Assembly (NCBI GenBank): GCA_900321855.1
Contig: ONXS01000030.1
Coordinates: forward strand, 1-34,397
Length of the DNA: 34,397 nucleotides
Source of the DNA: an uncultured Eubacteriales bacterium
GTDB taxonomy: Bacteria; Bacillota; Clostridia; Lachnospirales; Lachnospiraceae
Direction of reading: 5' to 3'
Shown: positions 1-9,472 of the stretch, piece by piece
Position numbering within the stretch: the stretch's first letter is position 1
Layout of the letters: each line of letters opens with the position of its first letter
The notes under the pieces: model-generated
What the model saw: only the letters and a program-made list of their open reading frames with translations
Databases searched by the model: none
What the model was told of the DNA's origin: nothing
Translations under genes and position numbers: made by a program

Positions 1-2345
1 ATGAACTGCTTCTGCTTTTTGTCGTTTTCTTCCACAAATACATGACTTGCAAGACTCACTTTTGGCTGATAATAACTGAATTTATATACTGTCATTCGAT
101 CATCACCAGCATATACTCGCTCAAGGTCATCATCCATATATTCCACATGCATAATCATATGTCCTGCAATTTTATTGTCATTGACTGTGAGCCAGTTATC
201 ATCTTCATCCAATTCTGATTTATAAAATACCAGTGCCTCTTCAAATCCTTCCGGAACGTTAATCTGTAAAATGTAAGTCTCACCTTTTTGTAACTTGACA
301 TTATGGAACTGAAAATCATTAAATGAATCATTTTTGACATCGGAATAACGCAATACTGCTGTTCCAAGAATTGTGTCCTCATCATCTGTCATAATAGAGG
401 CAACCAGTTTTCCTTGAGTTCTATAAGTTGTTCCAAGTGTTCCAAGCAAGAGGCGGATATTATAAATATCTGATCTCTGTGCAACAAACTCCTGCTTTAT
501 CTCCGAGCCTGCCGGTATCAGCTCGGTTGTGTTATATTTATTGAGTTCACTGCTGTATACCTGTACATTTGGAACCGGATTTCCCACCAGATATTTGACA
601 CCAAGATACCTCAGAAGATTAAAATTATCAATTCTCTCAAAGCTAACTCTGGTTGCAGATGGATAACAATCTTCATAAATACTGGTATAATATTCCATAA
701 TATCAGGATTCGTAGCTATAAAATCGTGCATACGAATATCATTGACACCATAGTAAACTCCTGAATTTGCCATCAGTTTCCACTCTCCAATTCCCACATA
801 CCTCTCATAATTTTGCGTGTGTTCCTGAAGATATTGAATGGTATCTGTAGGTTTTGGAATAATCGTTGCATCTTTGCTGATGAGTGGAAAATACTCTCTT
901 GCAAAACTTGTCATATCAAAAATCACAACCAATAAACTCAAATATAAGAAAATCTTCTTTCCGCCATACACAAACAGACAGAACAAAGCTACTAAAATTA
1001 ATGCGACATAGACCGCTTTCTTATAATATCCGGAATAATCGGTGTATTCGCGATATGCTATGTTTTTTCCAACGCCATCTTTTAATGTTACAATCTTATA
1101 AGATGCCAGACTCAGCACCGTCACTGTCCACAAAAATACGATGAACAGCGAATAAATCTTATGCCTGTAATATTCTCTGTTTTTTAATACATCATCGATA
1201 TTAATACCAAGCAGCATCGACATCGTAAACATCAGTGTTGTGATATTTCTATACTTAAACGATGTATTAATCATAGGCATCTTTGTATAGATAACATTAA
1301 ATACACCTGTAAATATAAGCAGAAATAGAATCAATGTTGAAAGTCCGTAAAAGTAAACCTGCTTTTTTTCTTTTCTGTTAAAAAATGTGAGTGGAAGTGT
1401 AATTACAGCCATAATTCCACAATAAAGTGTGGACTCATTGATATGCTTAGGCAGTCCGTTTCTGAAATATGGATAAATAAATGTTCTCATATATTCCACA
1501 TTCAGAGAAGAATATGCCTGAAATCCTCTTGACTCTGCATATCCATTACTTCCAACACTTCGGACAAGTGAAATTGTGTACGGAAGTGTAAGTCCTACTC
1601 CAAGCAGAATTCCCACTCCAAACAAGACATACACAATCATTATTTTTTTCTTATCTGCCCAATAAGTACGAATTGTTCTAAATAACACATAAAATCCCAG
1701 TAAATATGTGAAATAAGCCGCAAACGTAGGCATACCCGCCACATACATAATAAATATAGTGACAGCAAGCATCAGTGCATATTTCAATTTTACCTTCTGA
1801 ATCAGCTTATCTGCAAACAAAAATGCAAACGGAGCAAATGCAGCTACATCTGAATGTCCCCAGCCAAGCCAGACAACCATTGTTGCAGAAAACATATAAG
1901 TAACACCCGCAATTCCTGCCGCCAGCGAACTGCTCTTATATTGTTTCATCAGCAGAAATATTCCAAGAAATGCCACAAAAAATTCAACCGTGACTTTAAT
2001 TCCCACTGCTGCCTCCATTGGGAGTTTATACAAATAGTTGAGTGGATAGAGTATATAGGCATAACTCTGTGTTGTTCCAAGCCCTATCTTGTTATTCCAG
2101 CCATCAAATCCTCCATCCTTAAAAATCGAATACAATGCCGGATACTCTGAGTCCTCAATATCAGTAAATCTCGGTCCCTCATATTTTACTCCGTCCCATG
2201 ACCACGGCTCTACCATGTACATATGCGATGCAAATGAAATCTGGTAATTATCAAATATAATATCCGAATAAAGATATAAGACAAGAAATACCGTTGCAAT
2301 CATCCACAATATTGCTTTTTTTCCATAATACACTGTCTTTTTCAA
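1..2345 (-). CDS. YfhO-family polytopic membrane protein, 3'-truncated by the window edge
   Basis: This frame is open for 781 codons and runs off the low-coordinate end, so the C-terminus is missing. A TTG start at 2345 is chosen because AAAAGGAG lies 7 bases upstream, overlapping the stop of the preceding glycosyltransferase. The protein begins with a signal-anchor helix (about residues 12-28). A first extracytoplasmic loop rich in W, Y and D follows, and then about ten hydrophobic helices up to roughly residue 480. After that comes a long soluble extracytoplasmic part. This layout and motifs such as GWGHSD match the YfhO family, membrane proteins of the GT-C fold type implicated in adding sugars to lipid-linked or wall polymers. 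The position at the end of a polysaccharide operon fits that role. The sugar and acceptor cannot be read from sequence. Confidence 0.8.
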   Translation of the reverse strand, partial: MKKTVYYGKKAILWMIATVFLVLYLYSDIIFDNYQISFASHMYMVEPWSWDGVKYEGPRFTDIEDSEYPALYSIFKDGGFDGWNNKIGLGTTQSYAYILYPLNYLYKLPMEAAVGIKVTVEFFVAFLGIFLLMKQYKSSSLAAGIAGVTYMFSATMVVWLGWGHSDVAAFAPFAFLFADKLIQKVKLKYALMLAVTIFIMYVAGMPTFAAYFTYLLGFYVLFRTIRTYWADKKKIMIVYVLFGVGILLGVGLTLPYTISLVRSVGSNGYAESRGFQAYSSLNVEYMRTFIYPYFRNGLPKHINESTLYCGIMAVITLPLTFFNRKEKKQVYFYGLSTLILFLLIFTGVFNVIYTKMPMINTSFKYRNITTLMFTMSMLLGINIDDVLKNREYYRHKIYSLFIVFLWTVTVLSLASYKIVTLKDGVGKNIAYREYTDYSGYYKKAVYVALILVALFCLFVYGGKKIFLYLSLLVVIFDMTSFAREYFPLISKDATIIPKPTDTIQYLQEHTQNYERYVGIGEWKLMANSGVYYGVNDIRMHDFIATNPDIMEYYTSIYEDCYPSATRVSFERIDNFNLLRYLGVKYLVGNPVPNVQVYSSELNKYNTTELIPAGSEIKQEFVAQRSDIYNIRLLLGTLGTTYRTQGKLVASIMTDDEDTILGTAVLRYSDVKNDSFNDFQFHNVKLQKGETYILQINVPEGFEEALVFYKSELDEDDNWLTVNDNKIAGHMIMHVEYMDDDLERVYAGDDRMTVYKFSYYQPKVSLASHVFVEENDKKQKQF

Positions 2346-2358
2346 CGCTGCACTCCTT

Positions 2359-3336
2359 TTATCTCGCTGTAGAATTTTTAATTTCAAGAATTTTATCTGC
2401 CAAAGCCTTTGAATCTCCCATCTTTACGAAATATCTCAGTTCATCTTCGTGATAAAGTTCTCTTGTTGCACTGTTGTCTCCAAGAATCATCTTCTTGCCC
2501 ATTGCCTCATAAATATATGCTTTACCCGGAATTGTTCTCTTAGCTTTCATAATATCTTTGTTAAAATGACCAGCCAGACAGAGGTCCGAATAACTGATAT
2601 ATGTCGCCAAATCTTCCTGTGATAACCAGTGAATGTATTCAATGTTATCAGACTGAGTTTTCTTGATGCTGTCCCTGACCGGTCCGATAAAATAAAAATG
2701 AATATCTTTCTCTTTTTTCAAAAGTTCCATCGCCTGCATGATAACTTCAACTCCCTGAAGAGGAAGAACGGAACCAAAGTATAGGACAATAAATTTATCT
2801 TTTAATTTTTCAGGTTTTATCTGCTCTCTCTCATAATAAATACTCGTATCTGCTTTTAAATATAATGTCTCAATTTTTTCTCTCTTTACACCAAATTCTC
2901 TCGAAAAATAATCTCCGTGTGCCTTTGTGTCACTGATAATGTAATCTGCTCTTCGGATACATTTTTTGTCGAGCCACATACAGAGTTTTCCGGCAATACT
3001 GTCTGCCTTGAATTTTTTTCTGTCATTTACCATTGTGTCATAAACAGAGATAAAGAAATCCATCACAACTTCCTTTTTTCTCATCTTAAATTTAAAAAGC
3101 GGTAAAATGAGCTGTGGTGCAAATCCGATAAATACTGTATCATAGGATTTCACACTGCGAAACAAGAGCTTTCCGTATACTTTTAACAGTCTCTTAGGAT
3201 AGCTTTTTCCCTTAAATCCAATGATGTCCAGCGATTTTGCCTCTTGTTCAATCAGCTCCATCTCCTGTGTATTTCTCAGATAATCCAGATTTTTAGTTGT
3301 TATAAATAATACTTTTTTATTATGAAACGAATACAT
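2359..3336 (-). CDS. GT-B fold glycosyltransferase (family 4-like)
   Basis: A soluble protein of 325 residues. The C-terminal half carries the GT-B donor-site pattern: a strand VLYFGSVLPLQG, the segment FYFIGPV, then PGKAYIYEAMGKKMILGD, where a Glu sits in the helix that usually contacts the nucleotide sugar. The N-terminal Rossmann-like half is divergent. The family transfers a sugar from a nucleotide donor at the cytoplasmic face of the membrane. I start at the ATG at 3336, because AGGTGAG lies just upstream and this leaves a 4-base gap after the flippase stop. A GTG at 3354 would add six residues and overlap the flippase gene. The gene sits in the polysaccharide operon between the flippase and the YfhO-like gene. 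Donor and linkage are unknown. Confidence 0.85.
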   Translation of the reverse strand: MYSFHNKKVLFITTKNLDYLRNTQEMELIEQEAKSLDIIGFKGKSYPKRLLKVYGKLLFRSVKSYDTVFIGFAPQLILPLFKFKMRKKEVVMDFFISVYDTMVNDRKKFKADSIAGKLCMWLDKKCIRRADYIISDTKAHGDYFSREFGVKREKIETLYLKADTSIYYEREQIKPEKLKDKFIVLYFGSVLPLQGVEVIMQAMELLKKEKDIHFYFIGPVRDSIKKTQSDNIEYIHWLSQEDLATYISYSDLCLAGHFNKDIMKAKRTIPGKAYIYEAMGKKMILGDNSATRELYHEDELRYFVKMGDSKALADKILEIKNSTAR

Positions 3337-3340
3337 ACTC

Positions 3341-4606
3341 TCACCTGTTTTCACTTTCTCTCTTAATTGCCACTACAATTAATGCAATGCAGTATAATGT
3401 CAGGAATGTCAGCATCGCAAGAAAAAATATACACAATGCAAACAGTCCATTCCCTGTAAGAATTTTTTTACCAAATAAAAATAAAATCAGTGCCGTAATA
3501 GAATATCCGTAAATCATGAATTTCTGATACCTGACTGTTGTCACAACCATGATAAACAGATTCTGAAGTGCGATGATTCCGCCGGCAAGCATAAATACAA
3601 TCAGATAATGATTGTATGATTTTAAACTTACGCCATAAATCATTCCAAGAATTGGTCCTCCAATAAAACTTCCAACCAGTGTAATAACTAAATCAATGAT
3701 AAGAACCACAAGACTGAAATTGATGATGGTCTTTACAAATTTTTTCACATCTCTCGTAATCCACATCTCACCAAGTCTCTTCAAATATGGCTGAAAAATA
3801 AAGGTTGCCAAAAGTGCAATGACAAATACAGGCATAAAGACAATGTTAAATCTCGTCTGTACCTCATCACTTACAATGGTATCTATGATATATTTTGGCG
3901 CATTTGCAATATACATATTCAGACACATACAGATACAGAGCGGCAGACATTCGATTAATACTCTCTTCACACTGCCCTTTCCTGCTGATTTTCCGTCATC
4001 TCGAAATGATTGAAATGCGATTGTGTTCAAAAATATAGCAACTAACACTGTAATTCCAAGATTGAGTATTGTTGTAAAAATCAAATTTTTTGTGACAATA
4101 TAGGTAATTCCATATCCCAGCACAAAAATAAACAATCTCACACCAAGAACTCTGCCTGCAACATCAAGTCGTCCCTTCTGCTGTATTCTTCCATGAAACA
4201 CATCTTCAAAGGACTCTACTGCTTTTACCATACAGATACCCACAACCACAATTGCCTTTGTAGCAGAGTAGGAATGATTCATCACATTATATCCCACATA
4301 TAAAAAGATGCTCACAAACATAAAGACCATTGAGGCATATCTCGCCCTCAAATAGTCTCTAAATTTACACTGTTCCTGTACATCTGTCACCTGATACTGT
4401 CTGACACCATATTTTCCCACATTGAGTACAAGATTTCCGATGGCATACGCCATGACGAAAATACTTGAGTCGGTATCTGTACCAGTTCTTGTTATTAATA
4501 AGAGCAATACCATCGTCTGAAACGAGTTCATCATTGCTGAGAACGCGTTCCAGAAAAAAGTATTTCTCTTGATATTTTTGTCGTTTAATAAAAATTTACT
4601 TATCAT
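3341..4606 (-). CDS. Wzx-like polysaccharide flippase (MOP/PST superfamily)
   Basis: A polytopic protein of about 421 residues with around 12 hydrophobic helices and short charged cytoplasmic loops. This is the size and layout of oligosaccharide-lipid flippases of the MOP superfamily. These move undecaprenyl-linked repeat units across the membrane. The N-terminal sequence NTFFWNAFSAMMNSFQTMVLL resembles the first helix of this family. The frame is open back to 4657. I prefer the ATG at 4606 because it starts the conserved N-terminus and overlaps the upstream stop by only 11 bases, though its ribosome site is weak. It is odd beside the ABC exporter of the same operon: either two polymers are built or the flippase serves a side-branch donor. 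Confidence is high for the superfamily and moderate for the substrate class. Confidence 0.82.
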   Translation of the reverse strand: MISKFLLNDKNIKRNTFFWNAFSAMMNSFQTMVLLLLITRTGTDTDSSIFVMAYAIGNLVLNVGKYGVRQYQVTDVQEQCKFRDYLRARYASMVFMFVSIFLYVGYNVMNHSYSATKAIVVVGICMVKAVESFEDVFHGRIQQKGRLDVAGRVLGVRLFIFVLGYGITYIVTKNLIFTTILNLGITVLVAIFLNTIAFQSFRDDGKSAGKGSVKRVLIECLPLCICMCLNMYIANAPKYIIDTIVSDEVQTRFNIVFMPVFVIALLATFIFQPYLKRLGEMWITRDVKKFVKTIINFSLVVLIIDLVITLVGSFIGGPILGMIYGVSLKSYNHYLIVFMLAGGIIALQNLFIMVVTTVRYQKFMIYGYSITALILFLFGKKILTGNGLFALCIFFLAMLTFLTLYCIALIVVAIKRESENR

Positions 4607-5558
4607 TTTTTTCTGTATCTCTATCGTAATCAAGTTTTCTTGCGTGGTACTGCACATCTTCTAAGATCTTACGGTTTTTAGCAATCAAGTCAGCCATAAG
4701 TCCCATGACAAAAGTCATAAATCCCATCATCATGAGAGTGCTTCCAAGTAGTAGAGACTGCATATGCCCTGCGCTGTTTCCACCGAAGAAGTATACGAGG
4801 TATCTGATATCAATTCCAAGACCAACGAGAAATGGAATGACTGCAAGAATTGTAAATGTCTTGAGTGGAGAATACATCAGATATGCTCTCAAAATTGTGA
4901 GCATGGATTTCTTTACATATCCCATCATACTGTTAAACAGTCTCGATGGTCTTAACTCTCCATTCGTTCTGATAGGAACGGATGTCTGTGCAATTTTCTC
5001 TCTTCCAGCCTGAACGATTGTCTCTAATGTATAGGTGTACTCATTTGTGACATTTAATCTCAAAGCCGCCTCTCTGCTAAATGCTCGGAAACCACTTGGC
5101 GCATCTGGAATATCAGAATTGGACGCCTTGCGAACAACGTAACTTCCAAAGTGCTGTAATTTCTTCTTCACAAATGAGAAGTGCTCTGTCTGGTCAATTG
5201 GTCTTTCACCAATCACAATATCTGTCTTTCCCTCAAGAATTGGTTTTACCAGCTTTTCAATATCCTCTGCCACATACTGATTATCTGCATCCGTATTGAC
5301 AATGATGTCTGCACCGTTTCTAAGACACGCGTCAAGACCTGCCATAAATCCCTTTGCAAGTCCTTTGTTTCTTCTGAAATTGACCACATAGTTGACACCC
5401 CATTTTTTTGCAACCTCAACTGTGTTGTCTTTTGAGCCGTCATTGATGATTAAATACTCAATCTCATCAATTCCGTCAATATGCTTTGGTAAATCATTTA
5501 AGGCAATCTCTAATGTCTCTGCCTCATTATAACATGGTACCTGAATTATTAATTTCAT
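4596..5558 (-). CDS. Polyprenyl-phosphate-type glycosyltransferase (GT2, DPM1/GtrB-like)
   Basis: The N-terminal 220 residues form a GT-A family-2 domain. It opens with IIQVPCYNEAETLEIAL, followed by IINDGSKDNT, and has the metal-binding NTDADNQ. The DAPSGFRAF motif is typical of dolichol-phosphate-mannose-synthase-like enzymes. Two hydrophobic helices follow at about residues 235-255 and 268-290, then a charged C-terminal tail. Proteins with this plan (GtrB, ArnC) load a sugar onto undecaprenyl phosphate for use by membrane glycosyltransferases on the outer face. The YfhO-like GT-C protein at the end of the operon would be a natural user of such a lipid-linked sugar. That pairing is inference. 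The gene lies 32 bases after the large glycosyltransferase and overlaps the flippase start. Confidence 0.88.
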   Translation of the reverse strand: MKLIIQVPCYNEAETLEIALNDLPKHIDGIDEIEYLIINDGSKDNTVEVAKKWGVNYVVNFRRNKGLAKGFMAGLDACLRNGADIIVNTDADNQYVAEDIEKLVKPILEGKTDIVIGERPIDQTEHFSFVKKKLQHFGSYVVRKASNSDIPDAPSGFRAFSREAALRLNVTNEYTYTLETIVQAGREKIAQTSVPIRTNGELRPSRLFNSMMGYVKKSMLTILRAYLMYSPLKTFTILAVIPFLVGLGIDIRYLVYFFGGNSAGHMQSLLLGSTLMMMGFMTFVMGLMADLIAKNRKILEDVQYHARKLDYDRDTEKNDK

Positions 5559-5590
5559 TTTTTATCTCCAATCCAACTTTGTGTTTGTAA

Positions 5591-8080
5591 TTAATCCAAT
5601 GTAAATGGTGCGATGGTAACAGGGAAATTCTTATTGTAATAAGGATCACCTGTCTTTAAAATCTTATCTCCCCATCTGTCTTGGAATTTCTTTACCTCAC
5701 CGTCAAATCTAGCTTGCTTTTCTGGTGTGTCTTCATAACCTCTTGACTTTGACTCATAGTGATACCAGAGTGCAAACGCATCATAGACAACTAAGTATCC
5801 CTTTTCTCTGACTCTCAGACAGAAGTCCACATCATTACATGCCACAACAAACTGCTCATCAAGTCCGCCGACCTCGTCAAAGATTTCTCTTGACACCATC
5901 AGACATGCGGCTGTCACTGCACTGTAATTACAGTTGATTCTCGCCCTTACCATATATCCATAATCATCTTTTGGCAGACCATTGAATACATGTCCGGCAT
6001 AACCTCCAAATCCGATGACCACACCTGCATGCTGAATCGTATTGTCCTCATAGAGAAGTTTTGCTCCGACAATGCCGACATCTTTTCTCATACAAATTCC
6101 GAGCATATCACGGATTGCATCTTTTGCGATGACCTCTGTATCGTTGTTTAATAATAAGATATATTCTCCAGTTGCAGCTTCTTTTATACCATAATTGTTA
6201 ATTGCTGAGTAGTTGAAGATGCCGTCCCATACCACAAGCTTGATGCAGTCGTATTTTTTCTGAATCTTGTCATAGTATTCAAAGGTTTCCTTCTCTGTAC
6301 TATTATTTTCAACAATTACAATCTCAATATTTTCATAATCATTCACTTCCATCAGTGACTTGATACATGTATCAAGAATTTTGACCTGATCTTTATTTGG
6401 AATAATAATCGAAACCTTTGGATTTCCCGGTGTCGCATATCTTGTTCGGTACATTCCCCAGAGGTCCATCATCTCTACCTCTGCCTCAATTCCCATACGG
6501 TCAAGATGTGCCTGAATCGCATTTTTTCCATGCTCATAGCAGTACATCTTTGCAGCAGGATTTTCAGCCACAGAACCGAGCGTAATTCTCCAGTGATATA
6601 AAATCATAGGGATGTGCTCAATAACCTTTGCGTTCTCGATACAGCGGAACATCAAATCATAATCCTGTGAGCCGTCAAACTCACTTCGGAAACCTCCAAT
6701 TTTATCTACAATCGACTTTCTGCACACAAAGAAATGTGTGATGTAGTTGTGTGAGCGGAATAAATCGATACTGAAATCCGGTTTAAAATTCGGATCCAGA
6801 TACAGCGATAAATCATCTGATACCTTGTCCTCATCCGTATAAACAATATCTGTCTCCTTGTTCTGCAGCACTTTCACAACTTCAAACAATGCGTTTGGTG
6901 TCAGCAAATCATCATGGTCAAGCAATCCGATATAATCACCTGTTGCAAGCTCCAATGCCTTGTTTGTGTTTCCGGCAATTCCATAATTGTCATCTAAGTA
7001 TTTTACAACAATTCTCTTATCCATTGCCGCATATTCATTTAAATGTTTCTCAAGCTCTTCATTTCCCTGACTTCCGTCTGCGATACAGAGTTCCCAGTTG
7101 CTGTAAGACTGAGCTCTCACTGAGTCAACCATCTCATGCAACAACTTGATTGGTGTGTTATAGGTCGGAACAATAATACTGATTTTTGGATTATATTCAA
7201 ACTTGTAATTTCTCTGCTCTTCCAATTCCTCTTCTGTAACTTTATGTCTCATAAACCAGTCATGGTAATGATTTTCATTTGCAAACGAGGTGAGCATCTT
7301 CTCCTTCAGACCTTTAAATCCATTGTGAGAGACGTAACTGACTGCTTTTTTGACATTTTTCAAATTTGTATGTGTCACAATCTGTTTAAACACAAGTTTT
7401 TTATATGCCCTCTGATTTCTTGCGAGATATTTTTTTATATTAACCTGTTTTGTCTCATTTTCTCCGTCAGTCATAACAACAGTTGTATCTTCGCTCTCAC
7501 TGTGATATTTTAACTCAAAACCACACTTGACATCTTTTCCCTCAAGCTCCGGAATATCTCCCAAATCACTTCTCATAATTCTCGTAACTTCAGACTCAAT
7601 CTCATTGCCCTCGGCATCCTTGACAATAAAATCGACCTCTTCACCATATCTTGTGAGATATGCCCATCCAATGATTCTCCTGTCGTATCCGTTCTCTCCT
7701 TCTGAGATGACATTGTCAATGTAATATACAATTTCACATTTGTGAAAAATCTGTTTGATTCTCTTCTGACTCAGCGGAATTTCCTGTTTGATGTCTCCGG
7801 CAATAAACTCAATTTTGAACGACTTTACATCTATTCTATCCTCTAACGGAAAACTGAGTTTAAATCCGGTATTTTCGTCTTTTAATCTGTTTTTATAGGC
7901 CTTTTTTACGTCTTTTCTGGAAACTTCTTTATATTTTGCGTGAATATCTTCTCCATTGACATAGATTCTGACATCATCTACTTTTTTATCTCCACAAAAA
8001 GCCCATCCCGTCAGTTTGATATTTCTTTTATTCTCAACTATTTTCTGACTGACATTTTCTATATTAAATTTAATCTTCAT
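5591..8080 (-). CDS. Large bifunctional glycosyltransferase with two GT2 domains
   Basis: A protein of 829 residues built from four parts. Residues 1-225 hold two similar beta-rich modules, each with a GWA(F/Y) strand near its start and a (C/T)GF(K/E)L strand near its end. A linker follows to about 295. The first GT2 domain starts at PKISIIVPTYNTP and has the DHDD metal motif near 390. The second, from about residue 555, has PKVSIIIPNKDQ and NNDTEV. Tandem GT2 enzymes of this kind, in the rhamnan and O-antigen synthesis class, often add alternating linkages or sugars. I start at the ATG at 8080, which has AGAGGGA upstream. An ATG at 8098 overlaps the permease stop by one base but has no ribosome site. 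The enzyme probably extends the chain exported by the adjacent ABC transporter. Confidence 0.9.
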   Translation of the reverse strand: MKIKFNIENVSQKIVENKRNIKLTGWAFCGDKKVDDVRIYVNGEDIHAKYKEVSRKDVKKAYKNRLKDENTGFKLSFPLEDRIDVKSFKIEFIAGDIKQEIPLSQKRIKQIFHKCEIVYYIDNVISEGENGYDRRIIGWAYLTRYGEEVDFIVKDAEGNEIESEVTRIMRSDLGDIPELEGKDVKCGFELKYHSESEDTTVVMTDGENETKQVNIKKYLARNQRAYKKLVFKQIVTHTNLKNVKKAVSYVSHNGFKGLKEKMLTSFANENHYHDWFMRHKVTEEELEEQRNYKFEYNPKISIIVPTYNTPIKLLHEMVDSVRAQSYSNWELCIADGSQGNEELEKHLNEYAAMDKRIVVKYLDDNYGIAGNTNKALELATGDYIGLLDHDDLLTPNALFEVVKVLQNKETDIVYTDEDKVSDDLSLYLDPNFKPDFSIDLFRSHNYITHFFVCRKSIVDKIGGFRSEFDGSQDYDLMFRCIENAKVIEHIPMILYHWRITLGSVAENPAAKMYCYEHGKNAIQAHLDRMGIEAEVEMMDLWGMYRTRYATPGNPKVSIIIPNKDQVKILDTCIKSLMEVNDYENIEIVIVENNSTEKETFEYYDKIQKKYDCIKLVVWDGIFNYSAINNYGIKEAATGEYILLLNNDTEVIAKDAIRDMLGICMRKDVGIVGAKLLYEDNTIQHAGVVIGFGGYAGHVFNGLPKDDYGYMVRARINCNYSAVTAACLMVSREIFDEVGGLDEQFVVACNDVDFCLRVREKGYLVVYDAFALWYHYESKSRGYEDTPEKQARFDGEVKKFQDRWGDKILKTGDPYYNKNFPVTIAPFTLD

Positions 8081-8097
8081 AATCCGATTCCCTCTCA

Positions 8098-9471
8098 TTA
8101 CAGTACATCTGCGAAATGTTTCTCTAATTTCTTAAATACTGTTGATCCAACTAATAATAACAATACTGCCAATACCCAGAAATACATCGTCTGTCCTGTC
8201 TTTTCAAAGAACCACACCTTGTTATACAGGGCATCTCTGTATCCATCTGTAACGTAAAACATTGGATTTAATTTCATAATTGCTCTGAATTTTGGTGGCA
8301 ATATGCCAATACTGTACATGATTGGTGTCAGCCACATACCGAACTGCAACATAATATTTACAATCTGGCTCAAATCCCTAAAGAAGATAACAATTGAAGA
8401 TGTGATATAGGCAAGTCCAAGTACAAGCATCGTTGTACAGAGTGAATAGTACACAATCTGTACTGCATATATGGTAAGTGGAATTCCATTTATTAAATAC
8501 ATGGAAATTGCAATTACCACAAAGAATAAATGCACATACAATGCTGACATAATTTTTACCATTGGCAAAATGTTAATCTTAAATACAACCTTCTTTACAA
8601 GGTAAGAATACTCAAGCAAACTGTTGGTTGCGTTCATCAGTGCCTCACTTAAAAAGAACCACGGAACGATACCTGCCACCAGCCAGAGTACATAAGGTAC
8701 ATTCTCCACAGGAACGGATTTGAATCCAACCTGAAATACAAACACATAGATAATTACAGTTACAATTGGCTGAACAAACGCCCATACAACTCCGAGATTA
8801 GAACCCGCATATCTCATCTTGAAATCACTCTTTGACAATTCAAAGATTAATCTTCTGTTTGAGATAATATCTCTCAGCCAACTAAGCATCAATTTTACTT
8901 TACCGGCAAGTCGGAATACAATCAGAGCAACAAGTACAGAAACAATGATATAAATGATATTCATCACGTTTCCATTTTTTGTTTTCAAATCTTCCACTGC
9001 CGATGTCAAATCGTATAAGATATAGGATTTATCCGGCTGGACATCTACTGTAATATCATTGCCTTTTTTCTCAATATCAACACCATTTGCTCTCTCATAC
9101 TTTGATAAATCAAGTGATAAGGTACAAAACAGTGATTTAATTTTTGCATCTGATAATTTTACTCTGTTTTCAATCTGTCCGCCATTTTCCGGATTGTTAA
9201 ATGCGAGCTGGATTGACTTGTATTCTTCCTTCATAGGAATTTCAATATCTCTCTTCTCGCCCTCACCAAAGATGGCTGCCACTTCCTGTGTGCCATAAAA
9301 GGTTGTATTGGTATCTGTGTTATAGTACAGGTGCATCTCTTCCATCTGACTATATTTGATGTTTAACTTCAAAGAATATTCGTTTAATTTGCCCGGTTTA
9401 ATTGTGAAAAATCCGCACATACAGATTGCAAACACAATCAGGCTGACCAAAAGTCTTTTTATTATTTTCAT
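8098..9471 (-). CDS. Wzm-type ABC-2 permease with an extra N-terminal extracytoplasmic domain
   Basis: The C-terminal 260 residues are a classic ABC-2 polysaccharide permease. A cytoplasmic amphipathic entry (LIFELSKSDFKMRYAGSNLG) is followed by VVWAFVQPIVTVIIYVFVFQ and six membrane helices, ending near a final Lys-rich tail. Ahead of this lies a signal-anchor helix (about 5-22), a soluble extracytoplasmic region of about 145 residues and another helix (about 171-190). Ordinary Wzm/TagG proteins are about 260 residues and lack this front part, so this is an added domain. The ATG follows the Wzt stop after one base, so the two are translationally coupled. With the ATPase it should export a lipid-linked polysaccharide. 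The front domain may contact the emerging glycan, which is inference. Confidence 0.9.
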   Translation of the reverse strand: MKIIKRLLVSLIVFAICMCGFFTIKPGKLNEYSLKLNIKYSQMEEMHLYYNTDTNTTFYGTQEVAAIFGEGEKRDIEIPMKEEYKSIQLAFNNPENGGQIENRVKLSDAKIKSLFCTLSLDLSKYERANGVDIEKKGNDITVDVQPDKSYILYDLTSAVEDLKTKNGNVMNIIYIIVSVLVALIVFRLAGKVKLMLSWLRDIISNRRLIFELSKSDFKMRYAGSNLGVVWAFVQPIVTVIIYVFVFQVGFKSVPVENVPYVLWLVAGIVPWFFLSEALMNATNSLLEYSYLVKKVVFKINILPMVKIMSALYVHLFFVVIAISMYLINGIPLTIYAVQIVYYSLCTTMLVLGLAYITSSIVIFFRDLSQIVNIMLQFGMWLTPIMYSIGILPPKFRAIMKLNPMFYVTDGYRDALYNKVWFFEKTGQTMYFWVLAVLLLLVGSTVFKKLEKHFADVL

Positions 9472-9472
9472 G

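Noticed and set aside
7136..7513. Plus-strand open frame of 125 codons
   Set aside because: It is antisense to the large glycosyltransferase and reads as a hydrophobic, Phe/Cys-rich shadow.
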